Positions 32,437 through 41,483 of a stretch of 48,060 bases of DNA are shown here, one piece after another. Under the pieces are notes generated by a model. The model was given only the letters and a program-made list of their open reading frames with translations. It was not told the origin of the DNA and searched no databases. Origin of the DNA: CAMLDH01 sp966250375 (GTDB taxonomy: Bacteria; Pseudomonadota; Gammaproteobacteria; Burkholderiales; Burkholderiaceae_D); the NCBI GenBank assembly GCA_966250375.1, contig CBINHE010000023.1:1-48060 (forward strand), given 5' to 3'. The first letter of the stretch is position 1; each line of letters opens with the position of its first letter. The translations under genes were made by a program, and so were the position numbers.

Positions 32437-33397
32437 TTTGAACGCCTCTTTCCAGCTGCAATTTCACCATCGCTGGAATCATCTCAATAATCCGCATGTG
32501 CGCGCTCTGGCATGGCTGCTGGACGCGCCGGATCTGCTTGACCCGCAGGCGTCGCAATGGCGCGGAAAGATAGCGACCCTTGGCCCCAATGCCACTCAAA
32601 ACGTTGAATGCTGGCTTGCCGAATTAGACCGCGCGCCCGATGCCTTGCATGCGTATCTTGCCGTTCAGCCGTTCACGCGCCTGGGGCGATATGCGGAAAA
32701 GCTGATGGCTTTTTATTTTCAACATCAAGGGATTCTGCTGGCGCATGGCTTGCAGGTGCGAGCCGGGAAGACTGATACAGTCGGCGAATTTGATTTCTTG
32801 TTGCGTCACGGCGATGGCTTGGTACATTGGGAATTTGCCACCAAGTTTTACCTGCTTGCGTCGAGTGGCGCAGGCCAGGAGCCCGACTATTTCATCGGCC
32901 CCAACCTGGCCGATACCTTGGGTGCGAAAATGCACAAGATACTGAATCAGCAGTTGTCGCTGGCGCAGCATCCGGCGGCGCAAAGGCATTTGCCGCAATC
33001 AGTATTGGCGGCGCAAGCCCTGGTCAAAGGATGGCTTTTCTATCATGACGATAATCCGATGCCGACGCAATCGGTTGGTGTGTCGGAAAATCATTGCCGG
33101 GGATTCTGGTGCTCGCTGGCAGAGCTTGACGCTTGTGTCGCCGGGCGCTCTACCATCTTGAATCGTTTGAGTTGGCTAGCCCCGGCCAAGACGACAGTGG
33201 CGCAATCACTGGACATGCCAGCGCTTCGGGATATTCTCACTGCACATTTTTCGCGCGATACGATGCCGGTAATGCTTGCTTTGCTGGCACCGCAAGGCGA
33301 CTACCTGATCGAAACCGGCAGGGGATTTGTCGTGCCAAACGATTGGCATAGCCGGGCAGGGGAGGGCATCTTGCAGACGATCGCCTTGTCAAAATAG
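32417..33397 (+). CDS. DUF1853 family protein
   Basis: A 326-residue DUF1853 protein. The conserved core near residues 85-160 reads RLGRYAEKLMAFYFQHQ and VGEFDFLLRHGDGLVHWEFATKFYLL; the EFDF...HWEFATKFYL pattern is like a PD-(D/E)xK nuclease, with D, E and K placed as in that superfamily, but this is my inference. It starts inside the uracil-DNA glycosylase gene (20-bp overlap), as the last gene of the tsaB operon. The association with a DNA-repair gene fits a nucleic-acid role. Function unproven. Confidence 0.85.
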   Translation: MPATRPDLNASFQLQFHHRWNHLNNPHVRALAWLLDAPDLLDPQASQWRGKIATLGPNATQNVECWLAELDRAPDALHAYLAVQPFTRLGRYAEKLMAFYFQHQGILLAHGLQVRAGKTDTVGEFDFLLRHGDGLVHWEFATKFYLLASSGAGQEPDYFIGPNLADTLGAKMHKILNQQLSLAQHPAAQRHLPQSVLAAQALVKGWLFYHDDNPMPTQSVGVSENHCRGFWCSLAELDACVAGRSTILNRLSWLAPAKTTVAQSLDMPALRDILTAHFSRDTMPVMLALLAPQGDYLIETGRGFVVPNDWHSRAGEGILQTIALSK

Positions 33398-33461
33398 AGC
33401 GAATCCTCCCGGATATAAGGCGCATACCCGGCTCACCGCGTGCATCCGGGGGAAATCCGCT

Positions 33462-34730
33462 CTAGTGTTTGCGCTCGCCGATCAGGGCGACCGAATCGAA
33501 TTCCAGTTGATTTGCCGCGTGCTTGCGCATCACAAGTACCATGGTGCCAGCCACGAATAAACCGAACAGCACAATGACGATATTGACATCCAGGTTCAGC
33601 TTGACCATCAATGCATACAGCACCAGCATGGTCAGCACCGACATGTTTTCATTGAAATTCTGCACTGCAATCGAATGGCCGGCACTCATCAGCACATGAC
33701 CACGATGCTGCAATAACGCATTCATGGGTACCACGTAGAAGCCCGACAGCGCACCAATAAGGACCAGCAGCGGATAGGCAAGCCACACGGAATGCACAAC
33801 AGTCATCGAGATCACGATGAGTCCCATCGCAATGCCCAAGGGCATAACCGAGAGTGATTTTTTCAAAGGTACGAAATGTGCCGCCGCAGTTGCACCGATC
33901 GCCATTCCGACCGCCGCGATACCCTGCAGAATGGCCGCTTCGTCGAGTGGCATGTGCAATGACTTTTCAGCCCATTTCAAAACAATGAATTGCAGCGTTG
34001 CGCCAGCACCCCAAAACAGCGTCGTGACCGCAAGGGATATCTGACCGAGTTTGTCTTTCCACAACGTTGTGAAGCAGTTTGAGAAATCGACAATGAGTTT
34101 GATCGGATTGCGTTCCTGATGTGGATAACGTGCGCCGGTATCCGGAATCTTCAGGTTAATGAGCGTGGCGACCAGATAAGTAAGCATGATAGCCGTCAGT
34201 GCGGCTTGCGCCGGCGTATTGACACCGGTATCGAACAGGGGGAAATCGAAGTTGAGCAACACCGAGGAGACGCGCTGATTGACCAAGGCACCACCAAGGA
34301 CCGTGCCTAAAATAATCGAAATGACAGTCAAACCTTCGATCCAGCCGTTGGCTGCAACCAGTTTTTCCGCTGGCAATAACTCGGTCAGAATGCCGTACTT
34401 TGCCGGCGAATAAGCGGCCGCGCCAAATCCGACAATCGCATATGCAAACAGAGGATGCACATGGAAAAACATCAATCCGCAGCCGCCTATCTTGATCAGG
34501 TTGGTGACGAACATCACCTTGCCTTTAGGTAGCGAGTCTGCGAAAGCGCCGACGAATGCGGCGAGCAATACATAGGACAATACAAAAAACAGTTTCAGCA
34601 ACGGCGTCATCCACGCCGGCGATTCCATTTCTGTCAGAAGTGCGATGGCGGCAATGAGAAGCGCGTTATCCGCGAGCGACGAAAAAAATTGCGCCGCCAT
34701 GATGGTATAAAAGCCGCGATTCATCCGCAT
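33462..34730 (-). CDS. lplT: Lysophospholipid transporter LplT
   Basis: A 422-residue MFS-type membrane protein that flips lysophospholipids across the inner membrane for re-acylation. Twelve hydrophobic segments can be drawn; the N-terminus MNRGFYTIMAAQFFSSLADNA is typical of the family. It stands head-to-head with alr, with 137 bp between them, a common arrangement in Burkholderiales. Its acyltransferase partner (aas) is not in the window. Two starts (MRM) are possible. Confidence 0.9.
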   Translation of the reverse strand: MRMNRGFYTIMAAQFFSSLADNALLIAAIALLTEMESPAWMTPLLKLFFVLSYVLLAAFVGAFADSLPKGKVMFVTNLIKIGGCGLMFFHVHPLFAYAIVGFGAAAYSPAKYGILTELLPAEKLVAANGWIEGLTVISIILGTVLGGALVNQRVSSVLLNFDFPLFDTGVNTPAQAALTAIMLTYLVATLINLKIPDTGARYPHQERNPIKLIVDFSNCFTTLWKDKLGQISLAVTTLFWGAGATLQFIVLKWAEKSLHMPLDEAAILQGIAAVGMAIGATAAAHFVPLKKSLSVMPLGIAMGLIVISMTVVHSVWLAYPLLVLIGALSGFYVVPMNALLQHRGHVLMSAGHSIAVQNFNENMSVLTMLVLYALMVKLNLDVNIVIVLFGLFVAGTMVLVMRKHAANQLEFDSVALIGERKH

Positions 34731-34867
34731 GTCGTATGTAGCAAAAGGTCTCCGGCTTGCTTTATACCATGAAAACGTCCTCGAACTCTCGATTTGTCCG
34801 GCGTTGCATCGGTACTGTCCGGTAAAATCATGTATCGACTCGACAAATAAACCTCATCATTGTTTCC

Positions 34868-35953
34868 ATGCCAAGACCGCTTGTTGCCACCGTTCATATT
34901 GCCGCACTTCAGCACAATCTTTCAATTGCGAAACAGTGCGCTCCTCGTTCGAAGGTATGGGCGGTCGTGAAAGCAAATGCCTACGGCCATGGTCTGGCAC
35001 GCGGCATGAAGGGTTTTGCGGCGGCTGACGGCTTGGGCTTGATCGAACTTGACGGTGCCGTGCGTCTGCGGGAACTGAGATGGCAAAAGCCGATCCTGTT
35101 GCTAGAGGGGTTTTTCGAGCCGTCCGATTTGAAGACGGTGACAGACCATCGACTGCAGACAACAGTTCATTGCAATGAACAAATCGAGATGATCGAACGG
35201 ACAAAAATAACGTCGCCCATTGATGTCCATCTGAAAATGAACAGCGGTATGAACCGCCTGGGATTCGTGCCCGATGCGTTTCGTGCTGCCTATGCCCGAC
35301 TGCGGGCAAACCCCGCGATACGCAGCATTACATTGATGGCGCATTTCGCCAATGCGGACGAGGCGGCCAACCCCAACTTGCCGCTTTTCGAGCAGATGCG
35401 TCGTTTTCGCGCTGCTGCCGCAGGTTTGGCCGGCGAATGGAGTCTGGCCAATTCGGCGGCGGATCTGATGCATTCCGAGGCGGCTGCCGATTGGGTTCGT
35501 CCCGGCATCATGCTGTACGGCGGCACGCCTGGCGGGAAAACTGCCAAGGAATTCGATTTGCGAGCCGCCATGACGCTCACCAGTGAAATCATTGGCACGC
35601 AGAATATCGTGGCGGGTGACGCAGTCGGTTATGGCAGTCGATTCATTGCGGACGCCGCAATGAAGATCGGTGTGGTGGCATGCGGCTATGCGGACGGTTA
35701 TCCGCGGCATGCGCCGAATGGAACGCCGATCATGGTAGACGGCATCAGGACCAGAGTGGTCGGCCGTGTTTCGATGGATATGATTACCGTTGACTTGACA
35801 CAGGTACCCGGCGCCCATGTCGGCAGCAAAGTGATCCTGTGGGGTGCGGACTTGCCGATCGACGAGGTCGCGAATGCGGCGGGTACGATAGGCTACGAAT
35901 TAATGTGTGCAGTGGCGCCAAGGGTGCCGGTCGTCGAACGCGAAACAATATAG
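34868..35953 (+). CDS. alr: Alanine racemase
   Basis: PLP enzyme that makes D-alanine for peptidoglycan. The 361-residue protein has the PLP-lysine motif AVVKANAYGHG (about 32-42), the catalytic Tyr in VGYGSRF (about 254-260), and CGYADGYPRHAPNG (about 274-287), plus the C-terminal beta domain ending YELMCAVAPRVPVV. Length is typical. No obvious Shine-Dalgarno; a -10-like TAAAAT lies at 34823-34828. radA follows 41 bp downstream on the same strand. This is the only alanine racemase in the window. Confidence 0.94.
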   Translation: MPRPLVATVHIAALQHNLSIAKQCAPRSKVWAVVKANAYGHGLARGMKGFAAADGLGLIELDGAVRLRELRWQKPILLLEGFFEPSDLKTVTDHRLQTTVHCNEQIEMIERTKITSPIDVHLKMNSGMNRLGFVPDAFRAAYARLRANPAIRSITLMAHFANADEAANPNLPLFEQMRRFRAAAAGLAGEWSLANSAADLMHSEAAADWVRPGIMLYGGTPGGKTAKEFDLRAAMTLTSEIIGTQNIVAGDAVGYGSRFIADAAMKIGVVACGYADGYPRHAPNGTPIMVDGIRTRVVGRVSMDMITVDLTQVPGAHVGSKVILWGADLPIDEVANAAGTIGYELMCAVAPRVPVVERETI

Positions 35954-35994
35954 CTATCGCGCTCCCGAGTATTTTTCAAGGATTTAAAAGCTGA

Positions 35995-37365
35995 ATGGCG
36001 AAAGTAAAAACTAACTACACTTGTACCGAGTGCGGTGGCGCGACCAATAAATGGGTGGGGCAATGCCCGTCGTGCGGACAATGGAATACCTTGGTCGAGA
36101 CCATTGTCGAAGCAGCGGGCAACCGTTTCTCCGCGCAGCATCAAGGGCTGGCGCAAACATCGCCGGTATTGAGCCTGGCCGATATCGAGGCAATCGATGT
36201 GCCGCGCTTTGGCACTGGTATCGAAGAGTTCGATCGCGTATTGGGAGGCGGTTTGGTTCCCGGCGGCGTGGTGCTGATCGGCGGCGATCCCGGCATCGGA
36301 AAATCGACGCTGTTATTGCAAGCGCTGGCGAATATATCGCGCGTAAAGAAAGTACTGTATGTCAGCGGTGAGGAATCCGGCGCGCAAATCGCGTTGCGTG
36401 CAAAGCGGCTCACAGTCGATGCAAAAGAATTAAAACTGCAAGCCGAAATCCAGCTTGAAAAAATACTCAATACGCTGGCCGATCAAAAACCGGAAGTCGC
36501 CGTCATCGATTCGATTCAGACAGTGTATTCCGATGCACTCAGTTCAGCGCCCGGTTCGGTTGCACAGGTACGCGAATGCGCAGCGCAGTTGACGCGCGTG
36601 GCCAAGCAATCCGGCATCACCATCATCATGGTCGGTCACGTCACGAAAGAAGGCGCGCTGGCCGGGCCGCGTGTGTTGGAGCATATTGTCGATACCGTGT
36701 TGTATTTCGAAGGCGATACGCATTCCAGTTTCCGCTTGGTGCGCGCGTTCAAGAACCGCTTCGGCGCGGTCAATGAACTGGGCGTGTTTGCGATGACTGA
36801 AAAAGGATTGAAAGGCGTCTCCAATCCGTCCGCCTTGTTCCTGTCGCAACATGATAATCAGGTTGCCGGCTCTTGCGTGATGGTCACGCAGGAAGGCACG
36901 CGGCCGCTCCTGGTTGAAATCCAGGCGTTGGTGGACACCTCGCATGTGCCGAACGCTCGACGGCTGTCGGTCGGACTGGAGCAGAATCGTCTTGCGATGC
37001 TGTTGGCAGTGTTGCATCGTCATGCAGGCATCGCCGCGTTCGACCAGGATGTGTTCATCAATGCGGTCGGCGGCGTCAAGATCACCGAACCCGCAGCCGA
37101 TCTGGCGGTGCTGCTGGCAATTCATTCCTCAATGCGCAACAAGCCGTTGCCGCGCGGATTAGTGGTCTTCGGCGAAGTCGGGTTGGCTGGTGAAATTCGC
37201 CCCGCCCCGCGTGGGCAGGAGCGCCTGCGCGAGGCGGCAAAGCTGGGTTTTTCGATTGCGATGATTCCGAAATCGAATGCGCCGAAACAAAAAATAGAAG
37301 GGCTGACGATTATTGGCGTGGAGCGCATAGACGATGCGCTTAGCCGTATTCGGGAGCACGAATAG
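35995..37365 (+). CDS. radA: DNA repair protein RadA
   Basis: Branch-migration helicase-like protein acting with RecA. The 456-residue protein has a zinc finger (CTECGGATNKWVGQCPSC, about 10-27), a Walker A GDPGIGKSTLL (about 98-108), the RadA-specific KNRFG motif (about 252-256), and a C-terminal Lon-like domain (from about 350, with FINAVGGVKITEPAADLAVLLA). All functional parts are present. AAGGA precedes the start. It follows alr with a short gap and converges on hpnE, with repeat-family-A copy 3 between. Confidence 0.94.
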   Translation: MAKVKTNYTCTECGGATNKWVGQCPSCGQWNTLVETIVEAAGNRFSAQHQGLAQTSPVLSLADIEAIDVPRFGTGIEEFDRVLGGGLVPGGVVLIGGDPGIGKSTLLLQALANISRVKKVLYVSGEESGAQIALRAKRLTVDAKELKLQAEIQLEKILNTLADQKPEVAVIDSIQTVYSDALSSAPGSVAQVRECAAQLTRVAKQSGITIIMVGHVTKEGALAGPRVLEHIVDTVLYFEGDTHSSFRLVRAFKNRFGAVNELGVFAMTEKGLKGVSNPSALFLSQHDNQVAGSCVMVTQEGTRPLLVEIQALVDTSHVPNARRLSVGLEQNRLAMLLAVLHRHAGIAAFDQDVFINAVGGVKITEPAADLAVLLAIHSSMRNKPLPRGLVVFGEVGLAGEIRPAPRGQERLREAAKLGFSIAMIPKSNAPKQKIEGLTIIGVERIDDALSRIREHE

Positions 37366-37384
37366 GCTGGTTATGCGTTGGCTA

Positions 37385-37435
37385 ATGCCAATTCTCACCC
37401 ATGATTATTGTCTCGTTATAGATGAGGGTTGGTGT
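37385..37435. repeat. Repeat family A, copy 3 (short core-deleted form)
   Basis: Fifty-one bases containing both ends of family A and almost none of the interior: ATGCCAATTCTCACCC at the left and GATGAGGGTTGGTGT at the right, with the shared TCGTTATA inner motif. It lies between the converging radA and hpnE genes and can form a hairpin that could act as a terminator. Confidence 0.6.
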
Positions 37436-37444
37436 AAGACGGCG

Positions 37445-38803
37445 TTAATATTCAAGAGTACGCACCGCCGCCACGCCGCTGCGGATCGCCGATTCCAGCG
37501 TCGCCGGATAGTCGCCGTCGGTATAGTCTCCGGCAATGACCAATCCATCGCATGTTGTTCGATTGACTGGACGGACCAGCGCTGGAGTACAGGAAAAAGT
37601 CGCGCGTTTTTCCGAAATCACTTTCGTCCACTTTGGGTGGCGCAGGTTCGGCAGTTGCAAAACGTCGGATAATTGGTTCGCGACCGCGTCAGCCAGCGCA
37701 TCATGGCCCAGCGCGATCGCATCGGTCGATACGCTGATCACGACCGCCAGCAAACCGGCATGCGCCGGATCAAGGGTGCCACGATCGAATACGAATTGTC
37801 CCCATCGCTCGGCAGCGGGGTCATCGATTAACGCGAAAAGCGCTTGTGTCAATCGGGTTCCCGGTCCGTATTGCAGGTAGCAGGTGGTAATCGGCTCGTA
37901 TTCGAATCCCGTTAAGCTAGTGGTATCCACCAGTCCGTCGAGCAAATTCGCAGCATGTGTTGCCTGGGTCGCAACAACGACGGCGTCGAAATCATCTTCG
38001 CCTCGCGACGTGTTCCCATCTCCGCTAACGTCAAGCTGCCAGCATGTACCGCTCTGCGTGATTTTTTTTACCGTCACGCCTTGTCGAATAGTGCCACCAT
38101 GCCTTTCAATAAATGCCGCAGCACGTTGTGGGAACAGGGCGCTTAAATCCACACGTGGAATCAGTATGTCCGATGCCGCACGGCGCGCGCCCAGACTATC
38201 GCGCAATACATTGAGAAATATTTGGGCCGATGCGCGCTCGGGCAGCGTATTCAATGCAGCGATACACAACGGCCGCCACATCAGCTTCGTCAAATGCTCG
38301 GTTTGATCGAATCGGTTCAGCAACTCGGTGACACTGCAATCGGTATAGAGCCGCCAATCCATCCAGCGTGCCGTCGTCGAAAACCGCGCTAGTGCCAGCT
38401 TGTCTTCTTTCGCTAATCCGTCGGCACGCCACAGCGCCGCCAGCAAATGGAGCGGGGCAGGTAATCGGCCGGCAACAAAATTCATGCCACCACTGTCTCT
38501 CGGATAGCGCATTTGAAGCGGTAGGCGCAACAATGCCTTGTCGGTATCGATACCAACCAATTTCATCAAACGCAGGGTTTCGGCATACGCGCCGAGCAGG
38601 ATATGCTGGCCGTTGTCGAGCGGCATGCCTTCAATGTCCACGCGACGCGCACGGCCGCCCAGCATGCGCGCGGATTCGAACAGTGTGACGCGCTGCCTCT
38701 GGCGCGACAGCTCGACTGCTGCAGCGCAGCCAGCCCAGCCGCCACCCACCACTGCAATTTTTTTTGCTGTAGAAAGGTGTGATGCATTGGTCCGGTCGCC
38801 CAT
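37445..38803 (-). CDS. hpnE: Hydroxysqualene dehydroxylase HpnE
   Basis: FAD-dependent enzyme that reduces hydroxysqualene to squalene, the third step of bacterial squalene synthesis from farnesyl diphosphate. The 452-residue protein opens with the dinucleotide-binding motif IAVVGGGWAGCAAAVELS (GxGxxG, about 16-33), then ARMLGGRARRVDIEGMPLDNGQHIL, and a C-terminal FAD-contact CDGLVIAGDYTDGDYPATLE. I start at the ATG at 38803; a TTG four codons earlier also has the same frame. It follows hpnD by about 15 bp and completes the operon hpnC-hpnD-hpnE. Confidence 0.9.
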   Translation of the reverse strand: MGDRTNASHLSTAKKIAVVGGGWAGCAAAVELSRQRQRVTLFESARMLGGRARRVDIEGMPLDNGQHILLGAYAETLRLMKLVGIDTDKALLRLPLQMRYPRDSGGMNFVAGRLPAPLHLLAALWRADGLAKEDKLALARFSTTARWMDWRLYTDCSVTELLNRFDQTEHLTKLMWRPLCIAALNTLPERASAQIFLNVLRDSLGARRAASDILIPRVDLSALFPQRAAAFIERHGGTIRQGVTVKKITQSGTCWQLDVSGDGNTSRGEDDFDAVVVATQATHAANLLDGLVDTTSLTGFEYEPITTCYLQYGPGTRLTQALFALIDDPAAERWGQFVFDRGTLDPAHAGLLAVVISVSTDAIALGHDALADAVANQLSDVLQLPNLRHPKWTKVISEKRATFSCTPALVRPVNRTTCDGLVIAGDYTDGDYPATLESAIRSGVAAVRTLEY

Positions 38804-38818
38804 CAGTTCCGCCAAACC

Positions 38819-39652
38819 TTAACCGCGCACATACGTTTTCCAGGCCAGCCAGAGTTTGCGTATCGGCGTAAGGGAAATGCGTTGGTTAAGTACATGAAAT
38901 CCATCGCGCTCGATCTCGTCCAATAGCGCACGATAAATCGATGCCATGATCAGGCCGGGGCGCTGCGCGCGTCGATCTGCATTCGGCAGAAGCGCAAATG
39001 CCTCGTCATACACGGCCTGCGCGCGCTGCGCCTGAAAGCGCATGAGCTTTTCAAAGTTCTCGCCGTGCCGCGCATTGAGTATGTCGGCGGCAGTGACATT
39101 GAATTGCTGCAGCTCGTTGACCGGCAGGTAGATACGGCCTTTGCGCGCATCCTCGCCGACGTCGCGAATAATGTTGGTCAACTGGAATGCGAGACCGAGT
39201 TTTTCTGCATACTGCAGTGTCTCGGGACGCGTCACGCCAAATATGCTGGCGGACAGAATACCGACCACACCAGCGACATGCCAGCAATATCGCTGCAAGC
39301 CCGGAAAATCCAGATAACGGGTCTGGCTCAAGTCCATCTCCATCCCGTCCACAATCGCGAGCAAATGCTTGCTGTCGATCGAATACGTTTTCAAATGGGG
39401 TTGTAGCGCTTTTGCTACTGGATGCGAGGGATTGCCAGCTGCCATCGCATCGATCTCCTTGCGCCACCACGCCAATTTGTTATGCGCCACCGACACATCG
39501 ATGCAGTCATCCACCGTGTCATCGACTTCCCGGCAAAATGCATACAGCGCTGTGATGGCGCGACGCCGTTCCTGCGGCAGAAACAGGAAACTGTAATAAA
39601 AACTGGAGCCGCTCTGCGCGGTTTTTTGTTGGCAGTATTCGTCGGGAGACAT
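38819..39652 (-). CDS. hpnD: Presqualene diphosphate synthase HpnD
   Basis: Condenses two farnesyl diphosphates to presqualene diphosphate. The 277-residue trans-isoprenyl synthase has the two Asp-rich metal motifs: REVDDTVDD (about 41-49) and NIIRDVGEDARKGRIYLP (about 158-175). Membership in HpnD rather than HpnC follows from order and similarity. The start has no visible Shine-Dalgarno; just upstream lies repeat-family-A copy 2, separating it from hpnC. The insert may have reduced or reshaped translation. It is co-directional with hpnE. Confidence 0.9.
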   Translation of the reverse strand: MSPDEYCQQKTAQSGSSFYYSFLFLPQERRRAITALYAFCREVDDTVDDCIDVSVAHNKLAWWRKEIDAMAAGNPSHPVAKALQPHLKTYSIDSKHLLAIVDGMEMDLSQTRYLDFPGLQRYCWHVAGVVGILSASIFGVTRPETLQYAEKLGLAFQLTNIIRDVGEDARKGRIYLPVNELQQFNVTAADILNARHGENFEKLMRFQAQRAQAVYDEAFALLPNADRRAQRPGLIMASIYRALLDEIERDGFHVLNQRISLTPIRKLWLAWKTYVRG

Positions 39653-39673
39653 GAATGGAAGGAAAGGGATTTC

Positions 39674-39833
39674 TATCAGTCTCTGCCCATAACATGGCGT
39701 TAAATTGCGTCTTTTTCCGCTTGGCTGCGTTGCACTCGTCGTAAATAGGCCAAGCTATTCACTCCTCCTGCGCCTTGCTAGACGAAAAAATCCATTAATT
39801 TCACTGTCACGTTATAGGTTGAGATTGGTATTA
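39674..39833. repeat. Repeat family A, copy 2, inside the hpnC-hpnD gap
   Basis: About 160 bp, matching the long copy at 4152-4386 through TGGCTGCGTTG, CTCGTCG, CTCCTGCGCCTTGC, AGACGAAAAAATCCAT and the right end GTCACGTTATAGGTTGAGATTGGTAT; it lacks the family-B insert and so shows the empty CCTTGC site. It lies between hpnC and hpnD, genes that are usually adjacent. Confidence 0.75.
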
Positions 39834-39888
39834 AACTTGAAAGAAGCCGCTATGCTAGCTGACTGTGCCAGACAGGACAACCTGATAT

Positions 39889-40707
39889 TCACGCGGATTT
39901 CATCCCTAGTGCACGCCAGATCAACAATAGCCAATCGGTCTTTCCCAGTTTCGGACGCTGATTGAATACATCGTAGCCGGCATGTTCGATGCGCTCCAGA
40001 ATGCGCAGACCGCCTTGAATAACCAGACGGAGTTCCCACCCGATGCGCCCTGGCAAGCGTAATGACAAGGGCGCACCGGAAATCAGCATTGCGCGGGCGC
40101 GTTCGATTTCAAAATGCATCAGCGCGCACCACGCATCATTGATCTGGCCGGCAGCCAATTGTGCGTCCGTCACAGCGAACCGCGCCAAATCTTCCTGTGG
40201 CAAATAGATACGGGCCTTTTTCCAATCGATCGCCACATCCTGCCAAAAATTAATGAGTTGCAGAGCTGAACAGATAGCATCGGAATCACGCAGATTTTGC
40301 GGATTGGCGGCACCATACAGATGCAGCATCAAGGCGCCGACGGGATTGGCGGAGCGCTGGCAATAATCGAGCAAAGTAGCAAAGGTGGCGTATCGTATCG
40401 TGTCAACATCTTGTTTGAACGCTGACAATAGATCGCGGAATGGTTGCAGCGGCAAATGGTAGTTTTGGATCACGCAGCCAAGGCAGCGGAACAGTTCAGT
40501 TGCAGGTTCTTGGCCGCGTTCAATGCGATCCAGTGCCGATTCATACGCGCTGAGCGCAGCCAATCGTGCCGCGGGCAAAACATCGCCTTCATCAGCAAGG
40601 TCGTCGGCGCTACGGGCGAAAGCATAGATGACCTCGACCGCCGGTCGTAGTTTGGCCGGCAACAGAATAGAAGCCACCGGGAAGTTTTCATAGTGTTCAA
40701 CTGGCAT
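39889..40707 (-). CDS. hpnC: Squalene synthase HpnC
   Basis: Hydrolyses presqualene diphosphate to hydroxysqualene in the HpnCDE route. The 272-residue protein is of the squalene/phytoene synthase fold, with FARSADDLADEGDV (about 31-44) as the first Asp motif and NFWQDVAIDWKKARIYLP (about 148-165) as the second. No Shine-Dalgarno visible. The squalene probably feeds hopanoids, but no squalene-hopene cyclase gene is in the window. The gene is first in the hpnCDE operon. Confidence 0.9.
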   Translation of the reverse strand: MPVEHYENFPVASILLPAKLRPAVEVIYAFARSADDLADEGDVLPAARLAALSAYESALDRIERGQEPATELFRCLGCVIQNYHLPLQPFRDLLSAFKQDVDTIRYATFATLLDYCQRSANPVGALMLHLYGAANPQNLRDSDAICSALQLINFWQDVAIDWKKARIYLPQEDLARFAVTDAQLAAGQINDAWCALMHFEIERARAMLISGAPLSLRLPGRIGWELRLVIQGGLRILERIEHAGYDVFNQRPKLGKTDWLLLIWRALGMKSA

Positions 40708-40868
40708 TGTTTTGTTAATGATTAAAAAGCCATATGCGTACTTGGTGCAACTTATTTATAACTAAATAGCCATAAGGCCAGTAATTTAAAGCAGCTAAGG
40801 CATAGCAAAGTTGTAATCCTGACAGTGCATCTTTTCAGCACGAATAGTAAAGGAAAAACATGGGCAAA

Positions 40869-41146
40869 GTGCTGTGCTGCATGTTCCATCGGTCGCCAAG
40901 ATTGAGCTGTATGGTGCTCAGGATGAAAAAATCATTATCGAGTTTTCGCATAAAAAATTTACGCAACTCGGTATCCCGTTCGATGAAATCATCGGTCAGA
41001 TCAATACGCAGAACTCGGTTGAATTGATCGGTGTGCTCGTCACGTCAACCGATAACCCACGAGCGGGCATTCTGAAGTCGGTGCGGCGCCATGGAGTGCG
41101 ATGTCGAATCGGCGGTACGGCGCTTTCGGCCAATTATCCTGATCGA
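40869..41146 (+). pseudogene. RND efflux permease remnant
   Basis: One frame gives VLHVPSVAKIELYGAQDEK then IIIEFSHKKFTQLGIPFDEI, matching the periplasmic porter domain of AcrB-type RND permeases (VAKVELFGVQDEKIYIEFS). About 90 bp further, a shifted frame gives ESAVRRFRPIIL, matching the C-terminal EAAVRRFRPIILT of the same family. Several hundred codons between and around them are missing, so a large deletion joined two parts of one gene. The remainder of the 660-bp gap has no supported gene. Confidence 0.65.
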
Positions 41147-41306
41147 TAGAGGTCGGGCGCCTGTGGGCGTAACAGTGGGCAATTACCAATTCATTGAACT
41201 AGATAGTAGGTAAACGTTAATCAATCCCTCAAAAACCAAGGCGGATGAAATAAAAATCCAGTAAAATGTTTGGTTGAAGTTGATGAGCCATTGATAAGGG
41301 CATCGT

Positions 41307-41341
41307 AGGGCGACCAAATTTTCACTTCAGGGTCGCCCTTT
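41307..41341. terminator. Terminator-like hairpin before tRNA-Leu
   Basis: Stem AGGGCGACC (41307-41315) pairs with GGTCGCCCT (41331-41339), with a 15-base loop and a weak T-rich tail. It lies 28 bp before tRNA-Leu and could terminate or insulate transcription from upstream. Confidence 0.55.
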
Positions 41342-41368
41342 GCTTTTGGTGGTTTGACTCAAAATCCC

Positions 41369-41455
41369 GCGAGGATGGCGAAATTGGTAGACGCACCAGG
41401 TTTAGGTCCTGACGCCAGCAATGGTGTGGGGGTTCGAGTCCCCCTCCTCGCACCA
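41369..41455 (+). tRNA. tRNA-Leu (anticodon TAG)
   Basis: Eighty-seven bases including an encoded CCA. The acceptor is GCGAGGA paired with TCCTCGC, the D-arm contains AAATTGGTAGACGC, the anticodon is TAG in the loop TTTAGGT, there is a long variable arm, and the T-arm has GGGTTCGAGTCCC. The trigger factor ATG begins 28 bases after its end, so it is probably co-transcribed with tig. Confidence 0.96.
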
Positions 41456-41483
41456 CAGAATTTTTTATTTTTGGACGATTCAT

